The notes under the pieces were generated by a model, which made no database searches, was not told the origin of the DNA, and was given only the letters and a program-made list of their open reading frames with translations. A DNA stretch of 64,000 nt, taken from NCBI GenBank assembly GCA_021771715.1, contig JAETOO010000010.1, positions 53,734 through 117,733 on the forward strand, written 5' to 3'. Numbering within the stretch: the stretch's first letter is position 1; every line of letters begins with the position of its first letter. This document shows, piece after piece, positions 1 to 8,489 of this stretch. The stretch comes from Oscillospiraceae bacterium (GTDB lineage: Bacteria > Bacillota > Clostridia > Lachnospirales > Lachnospiraceae). A program made the translations under genes and the position numbers.

Positions 1-1224
1 TTTCATATGCTGAATCTGATTATCTGTAATAACCACCTCATCCGTTACGATATCATCCGTTATACATTTGTAAATTTCTTTGTTAATTTTTCCAACAGTA
101 TGCACATCCTCTACCTCTTTTGCAATTCCTGGATTAATTATACCAGCACCAGAGTCTTTTGCAACCGTTTTCTTCTCCTCTTCCTCCTGGCTGCCCTCCA
201 CATATTTCGCATACCATTCCTGGTACGTCATTGATGCTGGCACTGTGTAGGTTTTTCCTGTTACCGGATCGCGGGCGATCCGTTCCATGCACGCCATGTC
301 GTCCCCCGTGATCTCCGCGACGGTCGTGGAACGGCACCACGGGTGCATTGGCGGACAGTTGTTCCCGGGCCGTTGCTCCGATACCAGGAACAGCTTCCCA
401 TCCAGCGACGCGCAGATCTTCGACGTCCGCAAGTCGAGCGTGGCAAGATACCGATACCTTTTAATCCCAGCCGCTTCATATGATTTCATTTCCATCTGGT
501 TCGAGATGAAGCAACTCTCCGTCCTGACGAGGCGCCTTGCTACGCTTGCACCCCGCGCAAATTTATCTGCAAGGGCCTGCGCCACCTCATGCTCTGTGCG
601 GCCCGTCACCAGATTGATCAGCAGCTCCTCCTTCAGATCCTGCGCCAGAACCTTCGTATTGTTCCAGATCCGGCTTGAATAGTTCCTGCCGGACCATTTG
701 CTCCCCACCACCTGGTCGATCTGTTTCCGGTCCACCTGGGCGAAGGAGAAGCCTACCCCGGCACGCTGCTGAATGTCGAACATGGAACGGCAGTATGACT
801 CGTTTGCAAGGTCTATGTAATGCGCGGTGGAGACGGCCTTCTCCTGCTGGTAGACCTGCTGCATGACCTGGTCGATCTGCGCCTGGAGCTGCTGCAGGCG
901 TTCTATCCGCACCCGGTATGCCGGGGCTTCCAGGAGCCGAATCAGTTCCTCCCGGCTCTTGTCCGGAGAACCGTTCCTCAGCTGCCGCAGGAGCTCCTCA
1001 ATATCTTTCTTGCCCTGGAGCATGTTCAGCATCCGCCTCGCTTCTGCATCAGTCAGACCGTGCTTCGTCTTATAGCGTTCGAAAATCTCTTCCATCTGCG
1101 AGGACAGGTATCTGGAGGACCTGAAATAAAGCTGTGCGATCTGGTCTGCCGTCTCCTCCGCGGACTGCATATGCTCAAACATACGCTGGGCAGCACGCAG
1201 TCCCCAGTATTCGTCATTCCTCAT
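1..1224 (-). CDS. Phage minor head protein (SPP1 gp7 family) with probable PBECR nuclease tail, 3' end missing
   Basis: The frame is open from an ATG at 1224 to base 1 (408 codons, no stop). It overlaps the portal stop by a few bases, the usual order in SPP1-like head modules, where gp7 enters the procapsid with the portal. Around residues 265-325 the family signature is visible: LDLRTSKICASLDGK, then PPMHPWCRSTT. The last readable residues (about 385-408: VTDEVVITDNQIQHMK) resemble the start of the phage Barnase-EndoU-ColicinE5-like (PBECR) nuclease domains fused to such head proteins. The gp7 call is firm; the nuclease call is an inference from a short stretch. Confidence 0.88.
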   Translation of the reverse strand, partial: MRNDEYWGLRAAQRMFEHMQSAEETADQIAQLYFRSSRYLSSQMEEIFERYKTKHGLTDAEARRMLNMLQGKKDIEELLRQLRNGSPDKSREELIRLLEAPAYRVRIERLQQLQAQIDQVMQQVYQQEKAVSTAHYIDLANESYCRSMFDIQQRAGVGFSFAQVDRKQIDQVVGSKWSGRNYSSRIWNNTKVLAQDLKEELLINLVTGRTEHEVAQALADKFARGASVARRLVRTESCFISNQMEMKSYEAAGIKRYRYLATLDLRTSKICASLDGKLFLVSEQRPGNNCPPMHPWCRSTTVAEITGDDMACMERIARDPVTGKTYTVPASMTYQEWYAKYVEGSQEEEEKKTVAKDSGAGIINPGIAKEVEDVHTVGKINKEIYKCITDDIVTDEVVITDNQIQHMK

Positions 1225-2617
1225 CGTCTACATCCTCGGGCGGATTCTCCGGCGGGGTGTTCGGCTGGTTCCCGAACAACTCCTGCTGCCGTTTCAGATT
1301 TTCCGCCTCTTCCTTCTCGACAACCTGCAGTTCCTCGTCCGGGTCTTCCACGAACGGGATCTGCGACAACAGCGTTTTCCGGCTGACCTTCCCCCAGAGG
1401 TTCGCCACGATCTGGCTGATCTCCAGCAGGTTCTTCGGAAGCGCCCTCGTAAACGTCGGCGTGATTTTCGATACGTCGATCTGTATCGCTTTGTTCGCAA
1501 GGAAGTTACTGAAAATCCGAAGACGCTTGCGTAATCCCTTCTTGTAATACCGCGTCTTAATCTTCGTGATGTTCTCCATGCCAAGCAGCTTGAACTCCAT
1601 CGCCACGCCCGAAACATTGCCTCCGAAGCTCTCATCTGACATGCATGGGATATGGGAGAACTTGTGGATGTCCTGTTCAATCGCTTTTTTCAAGATCTCC
1701 ACACCCGCCTCATCGAACGTCCGAGTAATGTACTCCGCCTTTGCGCCATCGCCCGGCATCTCCAGCAGCTTTTCTTTTCTCAGCCGCTTCATTGCCTCCT
1801 CGCTGCCCTTGCCGTCCCCTTCTTCCTCTGCATCCTCGTCGCTGAGTATTGTGCCATACACCGCAAGGATGGCGTCGATGAACTGCTCCTTGTCTGTGAC
1901 GCGGTCGGACATCAGGACGTTGTACGCGTCGATCAGCGGGATCTGCAGCTCATAATCCCCTATCGCGAGTTTGTTGTTCAGATATTCAATGATCGGCACC
2001 TCGCCCTTGAAGTGCGGCTCCGGCTCCTCCAGGAGCGCCTGCGGGCCATCGATATCCCGGATGTCCAAAACGTATTTGTAGTTCTGCGTCAGCACCGTGG
2101 CCACGTAAACCGTGTTTACCCGGTCTGTGCTGTCTACCCGGGCGTAGTAGTAAACCGCGAAGAGCTCCTTCTGTTCCACGCTGTCATCATATACGACAAA
2201 CGTGTTCTCAGGCGGCAGGTTCCGGATCGCCAGCTCCGCCTCCTCCTGCTTCGTGTAGATGTACTCGTATGCGCGCCCATAGATCGACAGGTCGATCCCG
2301 TTGTCCCCATCCACCTCATCCGCCCCCGCAGTCTCAAGCGCGTCGGTCAGAGCGGTGATGTCCTCCTTGCTCTTGTAACTCACTGGGTTGCCGATGAAGT
2401 AACTTGATGCGGTGTCCGAGATATCCTTCGCATGATTGCAGACAAGCTTGTTCTTCCTGTCCCCTTCCTTCAGGATATCGTGATCACCCTCGTAATAATC
2501 CTTAAGCTTTTTCAACCGTCCGATACTGGCCCGGTGCTTCTGGATCAGGCGCCGGATCGCCTGCTTGTCTGGGTTCCGTTCATCCCAGTTTTCTCTTGGC
2601 ATGGTAAATACATGCAC
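1214..2617 (-). CDS. Phage portal protein (SPP1 gp6 family)
   Basis: Forms the dodecameric ring at the capsid vertex through which DNA is packaged. About 467 residues, normal for the family. Typical features are the early YYEGDH segment, NKLVCNHAKDISDTASSYFIG, and a charged, Gln/Glu-rich C-terminus ending in acidic residues. It sits directly after the large terminase and overlaps the minor head gene. AGGAGG is only a base or two before the GTG-ATG pair at 2626/2623, so the GTG at 2617 with a better spacing is the likely start; this is a judgement and changes only three residues. Confidence 0.92.
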   Translation of the reverse strand: MHVFTMPRENWDERNPDKQAIRRLIQKHRASIGRLKKLKDYYEGDHDILKEGDRKNKLVCNHAKDISDTASSYFIGNPVSYKSKEDITALTDALETAGADEVDGDNGIDLSIYGRAYEYIYTKQEEAELAIRNLPPENTFVVYDDSVEQKELFAVYYYARVDSTDRVNTVYVATVLTQNYKYVLDIRDIDGPQALLEEPEPHFKGEVPIIEYLNNKLAIGDYELQIPLIDAYNVLMSDRVTDKEQFIDAILAVYGTILSDEDAEEEGDGKGSEEAMKRLRKEKLLEMPGDGAKAEYITRTFDEAGVEILKKAIEQDIHKFSHIPCMSDESFGGNVSGVAMEFKLLGMENITKIKTRYYKKGLRKRLRIFSNFLANKAIQIDVSKITPTFTRALPKNLLEISQIVANLWGKVSRKTLLSQIPFVEDPDEELQVVEKEEAENLKRQQELFGNQPNTPPENPPEDVDDEE

Positions 2618-2630
2618 CGTCATCACCTCC

Positions 2631-3929
2631 TTAATGGAATCCAGCCTTTGCCTTGCTGCGAATCCTTGCCGTTTTGTTATTCAGTATCGTGTACACAAAA
2701 TATCTGCAGCTATCCATCGCGTGATCATGTTCCTTGACCGGCTTATCCTCACCGCGTTCCGCTGCTTTCGTATCCCAGATGTAGGAGCCAAACTCCTTGA
2801 CCGTATTCACACAGGAGGCTGCGAATGTGATCCTGTCCAGATTCAGCATAGTCCCGACCAGCCGAATCCCGTCCTCCACATCGTTTCTCGCCGCTATTAC
2901 GGTATACCCGCGCTTCCTGAGCTCAGCAATGAAGGACGCCGCTGACGGGTCTACAATCACGGCCCGGATCTTCGTATCCTCCAGCCAAGCTTCCAGATCA
3001 TCAGCATACTCTGCATCTGTCTTCTGTTTTCCGGCGTCCCGGCCGGAATAGTAATACTCCCGGATGCAGTACCAGACCCCGTCAATGCCCTTGTTCCACA
3101 GCAGCATCGCCGTGGCATTCTGGGTGCCGTAGTCAATGCTGACATACCGGTTCCCGTCGATCAGATTCCTGAAAAACTCTCCGATCGGCTTCACATGCCG
3201 GGCCTCATCGAACATATCGTAGATGATGCCCTCAGCCATTCTCCACAAGCCTTGAATGTACCGCTTGTAGAAAACCCCGGTATACATACTGCGGTACCTT
3301 GCTTTCACCTTCTCGGACAGGCTCAGGTTGTCATCCATCGTAAAGTGCAGGTACAGCAGCCGTTTTTCCTTACGCTTGTCGATCCAGTTAAGCTTGAACC
3401 AGTGGTACGGTCCATCCGGGTTGCAGTTGAACCAGAACTTTGATCCGTCCACGGAGCACCGACCTGTCGCCTGGTTGACAAAGCTTTCCGGCATCAGGGC
3501 GACTTCGTCGAAGAACACTCCGGCCAGCGTAATGCCCTGGATCAGATCCTGCGATCGCTCGTCCTTGCCGCCGAAGATGTAGAAGTAGTTTTCTACCTCA
3601 CCGTGCGTCACGACCAGCAGGTTGTCTGCCCGATGGTCCACAACAGCATAACCGCGCGATTTGAGCATCAGTTTCAGCCAAAACAGGACGTTGCGCCGAA
3701 AGCTTCCGATCGTCTTGCCACACATGGCAAAATTCTGGCCGCTGAAGCTGCTCATCGCCCACAGGACGAATGAGAGCGACATGCTCAAAGTCTTGCCTGA
3801 TCGGATTGCGCCGTCCGCTATGATGCCGTCGAAATCCTTCACGGGCGAGGTCTCGCACCACCAGTTGAGCACCTTGCGCTGCTTCCGGGAAAATGGCTTG
3901 AATTTGAAAATCTGGTTAATCTTCTTCAT
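2631..3929 (-). CDS. terL: Terminase large subunit (PBSX/SPP1 type)
   Basis: ATPase-nuclease motor that cuts and packages phage DNA. 432 residues. Walker A is at residues 40-47 (GAIRSGKT), Walker B at 137-142 (GVFFDE). The C-terminal RNase H-like nuclease carries acidic residues at D266 (SIDYGTQN), D326 (VIVDPSAASF) and D402/D406 (HDHAMDS), the expected metal-binding set. It overlaps the small subunit gene by 14 bases, so the two are translationally coupled. Both motor and nuclease motifs are intact. Confidence 0.96.
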   Translation of the reverse strand: MKKINQIFKFKPFSRKQRKVLNWWCETSPVKDFDGIIADGAIRSGKTLSMSLSFVLWAMSSFSGQNFAMCGKTIGSFRRNVLFWLKLMLKSRGYAVVDHRADNLLVVTHGEVENYFYIFGGKDERSQDLIQGITLAGVFFDEVALMPESFVNQATGRCSVDGSKFWFNCNPDGPYHWFKLNWIDKRKEKRLLYLHFTMDDNLSLSEKVKARYRSMYTGVFYKRYIQGLWRMAEGIIYDMFDEARHVKPIGEFFRNLIDGNRYVSIDYGTQNATAMLLWNKGIDGVWYCIREYYYSGRDAGKQKTDAEYADDLEAWLEDTKIRAVIVDPSAASFIAELRKRGYTVIAARNDVEDGIRLVGTMLNLDRITFAASCVNTVKEFGSYIWDTKAAERGEDKPVKEHDHAMDSCRYFVYTILNNKTARIRSKAKAGFH

Positions 3930-4647
3930 CCGTCCAATCCTCCGCAGCCGATCCCTTCAGGGCTTCCAGGAAACCATCATCTGCAATCTCGGTTTCCTCA
4001 TTCAGCTGTGCCTTCGCCCTCATAACTTCGATGCGGGTGCGCTGCTCCTCGGTGGCCAGATCCCAATTTCGATGCAGCATCTCATCATACTGCTTGATCA
4101 TGCTGCGCAGCTCCGACTGGGCGCGTGCCTGCGCTTTCAGGAACTCATTTTGCTTGTCCCAAGCTTGCTGCACCTCCCAGCGCTCGCCAATAATTTTTCC
4201 CCGCTTCTCCTCGATCTTCTCAATGGTCTTATCCTGCTGATCCTTCACGTAAGCGATCCGCTGCGCACGGATGATCGCGGCATAGGCAATCTGAATCTGA
4301 TGCCACAGCAGGTCAAGCGGATCCGCCTGCTCGATTGCATTAAAAATCTCCCGGGTTTCCTCCGGGAGATACTTGCTGAAGAATCCATACTTCTCAGCGT
4401 TTTTATTCTGCTTGGGAGCGCCGCCGGTATTGCCAGCAGCATTCTTATTGCCCGACGGGGCGCCCCGCTTTTTATTTGCAACGTTGCGTTCTTCGTTTGC
4501 AACGTTGCAATCCCATTTATACCTATTCTTCCAGCTCCGGATCGTCCCCTCTGGTAGATTTAGTTGACTTGCAATCTCAACTAATTTCACGCCTTCCAGG
4601 TACATCTCCTTAGCCTGGCCGATTCGTTCGTCTGGCTTCCGTGGCAC
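3916..4647 (-). CDS. terS: Terminase small subunit
   Basis: DNA-recognition subunit of the packaging terminase. 243 residues starting at a GTG after a GGTGAGG ribosome binding site. Residues 1-45 form a helix-turn-helix (GVKLVEIASQLNLPEGTIRSWKNR) typical of PBSX-type small terminases. The middle has the PSGNKNAAGNTGGAP linker and YGFFSKYLPEE segment common in this family, followed by a long helical oligomerisation part. It overlaps terL. It is separated from the upstream ParA-like gene by a terminator, so it probably has another promoter source or depends on read-through. Confidence 0.9.
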   Translation of the reverse strand: MPRKPDERIGQAKEMYLEGVKLVEIASQLNLPEGTIRSWKNRYKWDCNVANEERNVANKKRGAPSGNKNAAGNTGGAPKQNKNAEKYGFFSKYLPEETREIFNAIEQADPLDLLWHQIQIAYAAIIRAQRIAYVKDQQDKTIEKIEEKRGKIIGERWEVQQAWDKQNEFLKAQARAQSELRSMIKQYDEMLHRNWDLATEEQRTRIEVMRAKAQLNEETEIADDGFLEALKGSAAEDWTDEED

Positions 4648-4684
4648 TCACCTCACCTTCCTTTTGAGTTGTTTTGGGAATAGA

Positions 4685-4712
4685 AAGAGGCAGCACGTGG
4701 CTGCCTTTTCTA
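4685..4712 (-). terminator. Intrinsic terminator after the ParA-like gene
   Basis: AGGCAGC-ACGTG-GCTGCCT hairpin flanked by A- and T-runs on both sides lies 8 bases downstream of the ParA stop codon. It can end transcription in the leftward direction and isolates the ParA unit from the terminase genes. Confidence 0.75.
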
Positions 4713-4719
4713 ACTGATA

Positions 4720-5784
4720 TTAACAATTAATGAGGTTGAAAGCATACTGAAGCTCTTTTTTGTAACGATTTACACTTCGATTCACTTCGACTTTTCTACC
4801 TTCAATTCTATGTTGTCTTCCTTCCACCAGATTCTCAATCGGTATTGCCTTGGAACCGCTAATTCTCCCAGAACTATGAAAGTCTGATAATAAAGCAAAA
4901 TGATTCACAACATTTTCTGTTGTAAATACGCCTCTATATTTTAATGCAATATCAACCGCACGTTCAATATACATTCGTGATGCACTATCAATCTGATGAT
5001 CTGCTTGTCTATTCCATCCACAATGAGTCATAATAATCGCTTGCACAGCTGGTTTTTCTTCTATTCCAGCTCGCTCTCTCCATACATTAAAATCACTATT
5101 TGGATTCTGTAACATATCTAATGTCAGTTCTAAAGAATAAATAGACTGTTCGTCCACACGAACCGGAATAATCAATGCATCTGCGGCCGCCCATGCCAAA
5201 TGAGTTCCGCCAGCAAAAAATGGGCTTGTATCAATTAATACTTTTTCCGTTTTTGTTTCTTCCATCTGTTCAGCAATTATGGTCTTTAACATTTTAAGCA
5301 GAATAGCAACTGGCTTTTCTCCATTTCCAGAAGACGTCATTCCCAAATACTCATTTAAGCGAGAGTAAAATTGACTCGGAAATAAAAATAATCTACTGCT
5401 TCCAGGAATAAAATAGCACGTCTCACAATTATCTCTAAATTCTGCATTTGTATCTTGAACCCGCAACGAGAGCTTTTTATTCTCCATTTGCCAAGCAGAG
5501 CCCATCATTTTTTCCATTAAAGCATCGTATATTGTGTTTCCATTATACGGTTCCGTAGTATTCAACAATAATGATGTAAAATTTTGTTGCGGACACATAT
5601 CTATAAATAACGTCATATACTTCCGACACATTGAATATGCCAAATTAAAAGAAAGGGTTGTTTTACCAATTCCGCCTCTAAAATTTGTAACTGCATATGT
5701 TTTATAATCATTATTTCTTGGAATATCTACTTTTTTTAAATCTCCCGATAAAATCTTATCATATCTATCGAATAGTTCTTGCAT
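4720..5784 (-). CDS. Orphan ParA/MinD-like ATPase (prophage moron)
   Basis: P-loop ATPase of the ParA/Soj superfamily, about 354 residues. The deviant Walker A is FRGGIGKTTLSFNLAY near residues 36-51; the usual signature Lys of KGGxGKT is replaced by Arg. A Walker A' region (LFIDMCPQQN) and a Walker B-like segment (KVLIDTSPFF) follow. No ParB, centromere repeat or plasmid replication gene is nearby. The gene is AT-rich against GC-rich neighbours and has its own consensus promoter and terminator, which together mark late-acquired cargo. The start at 5784 is set by GGAGGTG; an upstream in-frame ATG at 5799 overlaps that site. Its role is unknown: segregation, superinfection exclusion or defence are all possible. 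Confidence 0.85.
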   Translation of the reverse strand: MQELFDRYDKILSGDLKKVDIPRNNDYKTYAVTNFRGGIGKTTLSFNLAYSMCRKYMTLFIDMCPQQNFTSLLLNTTEPYNGNTIYDALMEKMMGSAWQMENKKLSLRVQDTNAEFRDNCETCYFIPGSSRLFLFPSQFYSRLNEYLGMTSSGNGEKPVAILLKMLKTIIAEQMEETKTEKVLIDTSPFFAGGTHLAWAAADALIIPVRVDEQSIYSLELTLDMLQNPNSDFNVWRERAGIEEKPAVQAIIMTHCGWNRQADHQIDSASRMYIERAVDIALKYRGVFTTENVVNHFALLSDFHSSGRISGSKAIPIENLVEGRQHRIEGRKVEVNRSVNRYKKELQYAFNLINC

Positions 5785-5804
5785 AATTTCACCTCCCATT
5801 TTTT

Positions 5805-5833
5805 ATTATACCTCCCTTCGTATATAATGTCAA
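5805..5833 (-). promoter_or_regulatory. Consensus sigma-A promoter for the ParA-like gene
   Basis: On the minus strand TTGACA (5833-5828), a 17-base spacer, and TATAAT (5810-5805). Both boxes match consensus perfectly, and the start codon lies about 20 bases downstream. This predicts constitutive expression from the prophage. Confidence 0.9.
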
Positions 5834-5892
5834 ATGTCAGTTATAATACTATATGGAAGATTATATGCATTACGTCAGGTTAATATACATTT

Positions 5893-5925
5893 AAAAACGC
5901 CCCGTATTTCTACAGGGCGTTTAAA
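5893..5925 (-). terminator. Intrinsic terminator downstream of the tRNA-like element
   Basis: AAACGCCC paired with GGGCGTTT around a loop of about 12 bases; on the minus strand it ends in GGGCGTTTTTAAA. It would end a leftward transcript that passes through the late regulator and the tRNA-like element before the ParA promoter. Confidence 0.75.
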
Positions 5926-5954
5926 AAATGTTTGTGGGTCTCCTTTGCGGAGAA

Positions 5955-6027
5955 TCGAAACGCTGAGATTCGAACTCACAGCTCGGTTTTACGGCTCACG
6001 CCATCTCCCAATCGGATGGGCGTTTCG
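5955..6027 (-). tRNA. tRNA-like element with degenerate anticodon arm
   Basis: Minus-strand sequence folds as three of the four tRNA arms: a perfect 7-bp acceptor (CGAAACG/CGTTTCG), a 4-bp D stem (CATC/GATG) with a GG-containing 9-base loop, and a T arm with canonical TTCGAAT loop and 4 of 5 stem pairs. Total length is 72 plus discriminator, a tRNA length. The 21 bases that should hold anticodon arm and variable loop do not form a 5-bp stem, so no anticodon can be assigned; position 8 is C rather than T. It may be a decayed phage tRNA or a tRNA mimic. Confidence 0.45.
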
Positions 6028-6137
6028 GTTTTGCCGCGCCGGTATGTACGTTGCCGGCGTGGCAGATACAAGGAGGTATAATGAGATGTGCTTATCTCGC
6101 ACTCAACCCAGATACACTATATCACAGGTCGAGTGTA

Positions 6138-6566
6138 TCATTGTGTATCCACTTTAAAATTTTTCAGTGCTTTTCCATGCAGTTTGATTACATGATGATA
6201 CGTGTAATCCATATCCGTTGCAATCGCCTCCCACTTCATCCCCTGTATGTACCGCAGCCTCAGCAGCAGACTCTCCGTCTCATTCGACATTGCCTCAATT
6301 TTCCTGCTGATCTCCAGCCTAATCGCAATCTTCTGCTCCACCAGATCATGCAGCTCCCGGTCAAGTTCATCCAGCTTTTCCGCATATCCTGACAGATCCC
6401 CGCCGCCGGATCCTTTTGGCATCCCATCCTGCACCGGGCTACCTGGGAACATCTTGGCAAGCCGCAGCTCTTCGATCTCCCGCTCAATCGCCTCCTGCTT
6501 CCGTTTCGCATCAAGATATCTCCGCAGGTAGGCTTTCTTCTTCTCATTCTCCTCTTTGATTTCCAT
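6138..6566 (-). CDS. Phage late-gene regulator, RinA/ArpU-like (DUF1492-type)
   Basis: Small regulator of about 142 residues. The N-terminal half is a charged coiled coil; residues 105-135 (LLLRLRYIQGMKWEAIATDM then YHHVIKLHGKAL) look like a sigma-70 region 4 helix-turn-helix. This architecture and its place at the end of the early operon, just before terminase, match the RinA/ArpU activators of late transcription. The start at 6566 is chosen because AGGAGGTGAGGCCA precedes it; a GTG nine bases upstream lies inside the ribosome binding site. Confidence 0.8.
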   Translation of the reverse strand: MEIKEENEKKKAYLRRYLDAKRKQEAIEREIEELRLAKMFPGSPVQDGMPKGSGGGDLSGYAEKLDELDRELHDLVEQKIAIRLEISRKIEAMSNETESLLLRLRYIQGMKWEAIATDMDYTYHHVIKLHGKALKNFKVDTQ

Positions 6567-6578
6567 TGGCCTCACCTC

Positions 6579-6842
6579 CTACACTACGCTCTGCTCCAAC
6601 TGCACATACCCGAAGCTCTCATGATGGCCATACAGATCCACACAGTCTACGTTGAATGGATACAGCGCCACGATTATGTATTCCTTCCTCTGCGGGTACT
6701 TCTTCCGCTCCTTGCCGTCTTCCCGGATCTGCATTACTGTAATATGCTGTCCCGGCCGGTATTTCTTCTGCAACCTTGGCAGGTCCCTGACGTGGTATCT
6801 AATCGGCACACTCAATGCCATCTTTCCAGCTGACAAATTCAT
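6579..6842 (-). CDS. Hypothetical phage protein, 87 aa
   Basis: Good GGGGAGG ribosome binding site before the ATG and tight packing (overlap of 4 bases with the upstream gene, 12 bases to the next) support it as real. The sequence has beta-rich segments (QHITVMQIREDGKERKKYP, EYIIVALYPFNVDCVDLYG). I do not recognise a family. It belongs to the leftward early operon. Confidence 0.7.
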   Translation of the reverse strand: MNLSAGKMALSVPIRYHVRDLPRLQKKYRPGQHITVMQIREDGKERKKYPQRKEYIIVALYPFNVDCVDLYGHHESFGYVQLEQSVV

Positions 6843-7312
6843 GGCTCTTCCTCCCCTTTATAGGAATCCGGCAGCGGCATCCATGCAACAGGCTGTGCTC
6901 CTTCCCATTCCGGGAACAGTTCAAGAATCCATCCTTCTTCCTGGTTATAAAATGCAAGACAAAGCGCGTTGTCCAGTTCAATACTACCTTCTGGTCTTCT
7001 ACTTACCTGAATCAGAACGAGATTATCTTCTGTATCTGGTAACCGCTGTTCTACCGGGATCCATCTATGTTTTCTTCGCTCCTCATGCAGTTTCTTCAAA
7101 AGACCTGCTGCCTCTGTTTGTTCAAAATCATTCAATCGTTCCACGTCATCCGGATCCAGTTCAGTGTCCTCGTATTCCATCAGTTTCCACAGTGCGCCAT
7201 ACAGCCGATCAAACATTTCCTTCGTCAACACCTTGCCCGGTCGAAACTCTTCCCACCGCATTCCCTTCAGACACCAGTTGCCCTGCTCATCCTTTTGTGT
7301 CAGTCTGTTCAT
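6839..7312 (-). CDS. DUF551 domain phage protein
   Basis: 157 residues. The C-terminal half from about residue 85 has the DUF551 signature: RWIPVEQRLPDTEDNLVLIQV at the start and PVAWMPLPDSY at the end, a small domain common in phage early regions whose biochemical role is unknown. The N-terminal half (MNRLTQKDEQGNW..KLMEYEDTELDPDDV) is the standard clostridial phage extension. It overlaps genes on both sides, which suggests translational coupling in the early operon. Confidence 0.85.
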   Translation of the reverse strand: MNRLTQKDEQGNWCLKGMRWEEFRPGKVLTKEMFDRLYGALWKLMEYEDTELDPDDVERLNDFEQTEAAGLLKKLHEERRKHRWIPVEQRLPDTEDNLVLIQVSRRPEGSIELDNALCLAFYNQEEGWILELFPEWEGAQPVAWMPLPDSYKGEEEP

Positions 7313-8366
7313 TCTCGCGTTCCTCCCTCATCTCCGTATATTCCAACAACAGTCTCAGTCCCGCGACCACCGCCCGGCGACTTTGCAGCAACTGCAGTGG
7401 CAGCTTACCGGCAGGATCTGTATTGCATTCTTCCAGGTCTCGCAGTTCACGCTCTTTGTTCCACAGGATATCCCTGACGAATGCGGATGTGAACCGTGGT
7501 TCATCCTTCACGTCCTGTGAAATCTCTGCCGGTTGCTCTGTTACCGTGTGCGACGTCGCACAATCTTCCCTGATATCCGCTCCCGAATCCGCTTCTGTTC
7601 CTTTGCTCCTCTTCGCCCCCGATCTGCCGCACTCATGCGCGCAGGGTGTCTCACAGTTTCTGCAGCACGGAATTGACATCCCGTCTGCTCGGATCTTTGC
7701 CAAATCAGGATTCACAAATTGGCAGCTATACCCTATCTCCTGCTTCAGCGTTTCCGTCTGCTCCAAGACCGTGCAAGGGAATGGGTTCCCGCACGATGCT
7801 TCCACGCAATAACATTCCTCTCCACGGATTTCACATCCTGCCAGGTGACAGCTGAAACAATCATTACTGCCGCAGCCTGCCGTTGCGATCAGACTGCCAG
7901 GCGGATATTCCCTGCGCGGATAGCCCAGCGCAGACAATGGCTTGACCTTAGGCTCTGATTGCGGCTCCGGCCTCCGGATCTCCCGGATCTGCTTGACTGT
8001 CATATCCGGTGTCACTTCCGCTGTCTGGTCATCTGTCAGATACAGCATTTCCTGCAGCTGCGACTTGCCGAAATTCTTATACTGGTCTGCCAGCTCCGGT
8101 GCGTTGCCGTCCTTGCTGAACCGGTCGTTGATCGCCATCCATCGACTGGCCGTGGTGCGCTGCAGCCCGTATTCCGCCTCGGCAAACTCCCAGATCGTGC
8201 CGTATCCGTCCTCCTTGTATCCCTCCGTGTCCCGGATCAGCTTCAGGTAATACCCTGCAGTCACAAAACTGTCTGTCATCTCCCGGATGCTGGCCTGCAG
8301 GATTACTTTCGCGTTCGCATAGGATACATCCTGCCACCACTCCTTTGACTTTATCTCATCCATCAT
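7287..8366 (-). CDS. Phage protein with N-terminal helical domain and Cys-rich centre, function unknown
   Basis: About 359 residues from the ATG at 8366, preceded by AAGGAGAATC. Residues 1-110 are helical (IREMTDSFVTAGYYLKLIRD, YGLQRTTASRWMAIND), a pattern found in phage proteins with a helix-turn-helix-like fold. A cluster of ten or so Cys around residues 155-190 (CGSNDCFSCHLAGCEIRGEE) and a second group (CCRNCETPCAHECG) suggest zinc sites. The gene contains one copy of a 16-bp palindrome that also precedes the integrase. No firm function. Confidence 0.75.
   Translation of the reverse strand: MMDEIKSKEWWQDVSYANAKVILQASIREMTDSFVTAGYYLKLIRDTEGYKEDGYGTIWEFAEAEYGLQRTTASRWMAINDRFSKDGNAPELADQYKNFGKSQLQEMLYLTDDQTAEVTPDMTVKQIREIRRPEPQSEPKVKPLSALGYPRREYPPGSLIATAGCGSNDCFSCHLAGCEIRGEECYCVEASCGNPFPCTVLEQTETLKQEIGYSCQFVNPDLAKIRADGMSIPCCRNCETPCAHECGRSGAKRSKGTEADSGADIREDCATSHTVTEQPAEISQDVKDEPRFTSAFVRDILWNKERELRDLEECNTDPAGKLPLQLLQSRRAVVAGLRLLLEYTEMREERENEQTDTKG
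7547..7562. repeat. 16-bp perfect palindrome, copy 1
   Basis: TGTGCGACGTCGCACA, identical to the sequence at 23264-23279 upstream of the integrase. This copy lies inside the Cys-rich phage gene, where it encodes part of its C-terminal third. Confidence 0.8.
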
Positions 8367-8489
8367 GATTCTCCTTGTATGTCTACTATTCCCGAACGAT
8401 AGTGTCAAATTCCCGTATCCACTGCTCAGAATTTTTCTCAATGCTTTCCGCTGCGCGGACTCCTGCTTTCGCCTCTGTGATCCGCCCCT

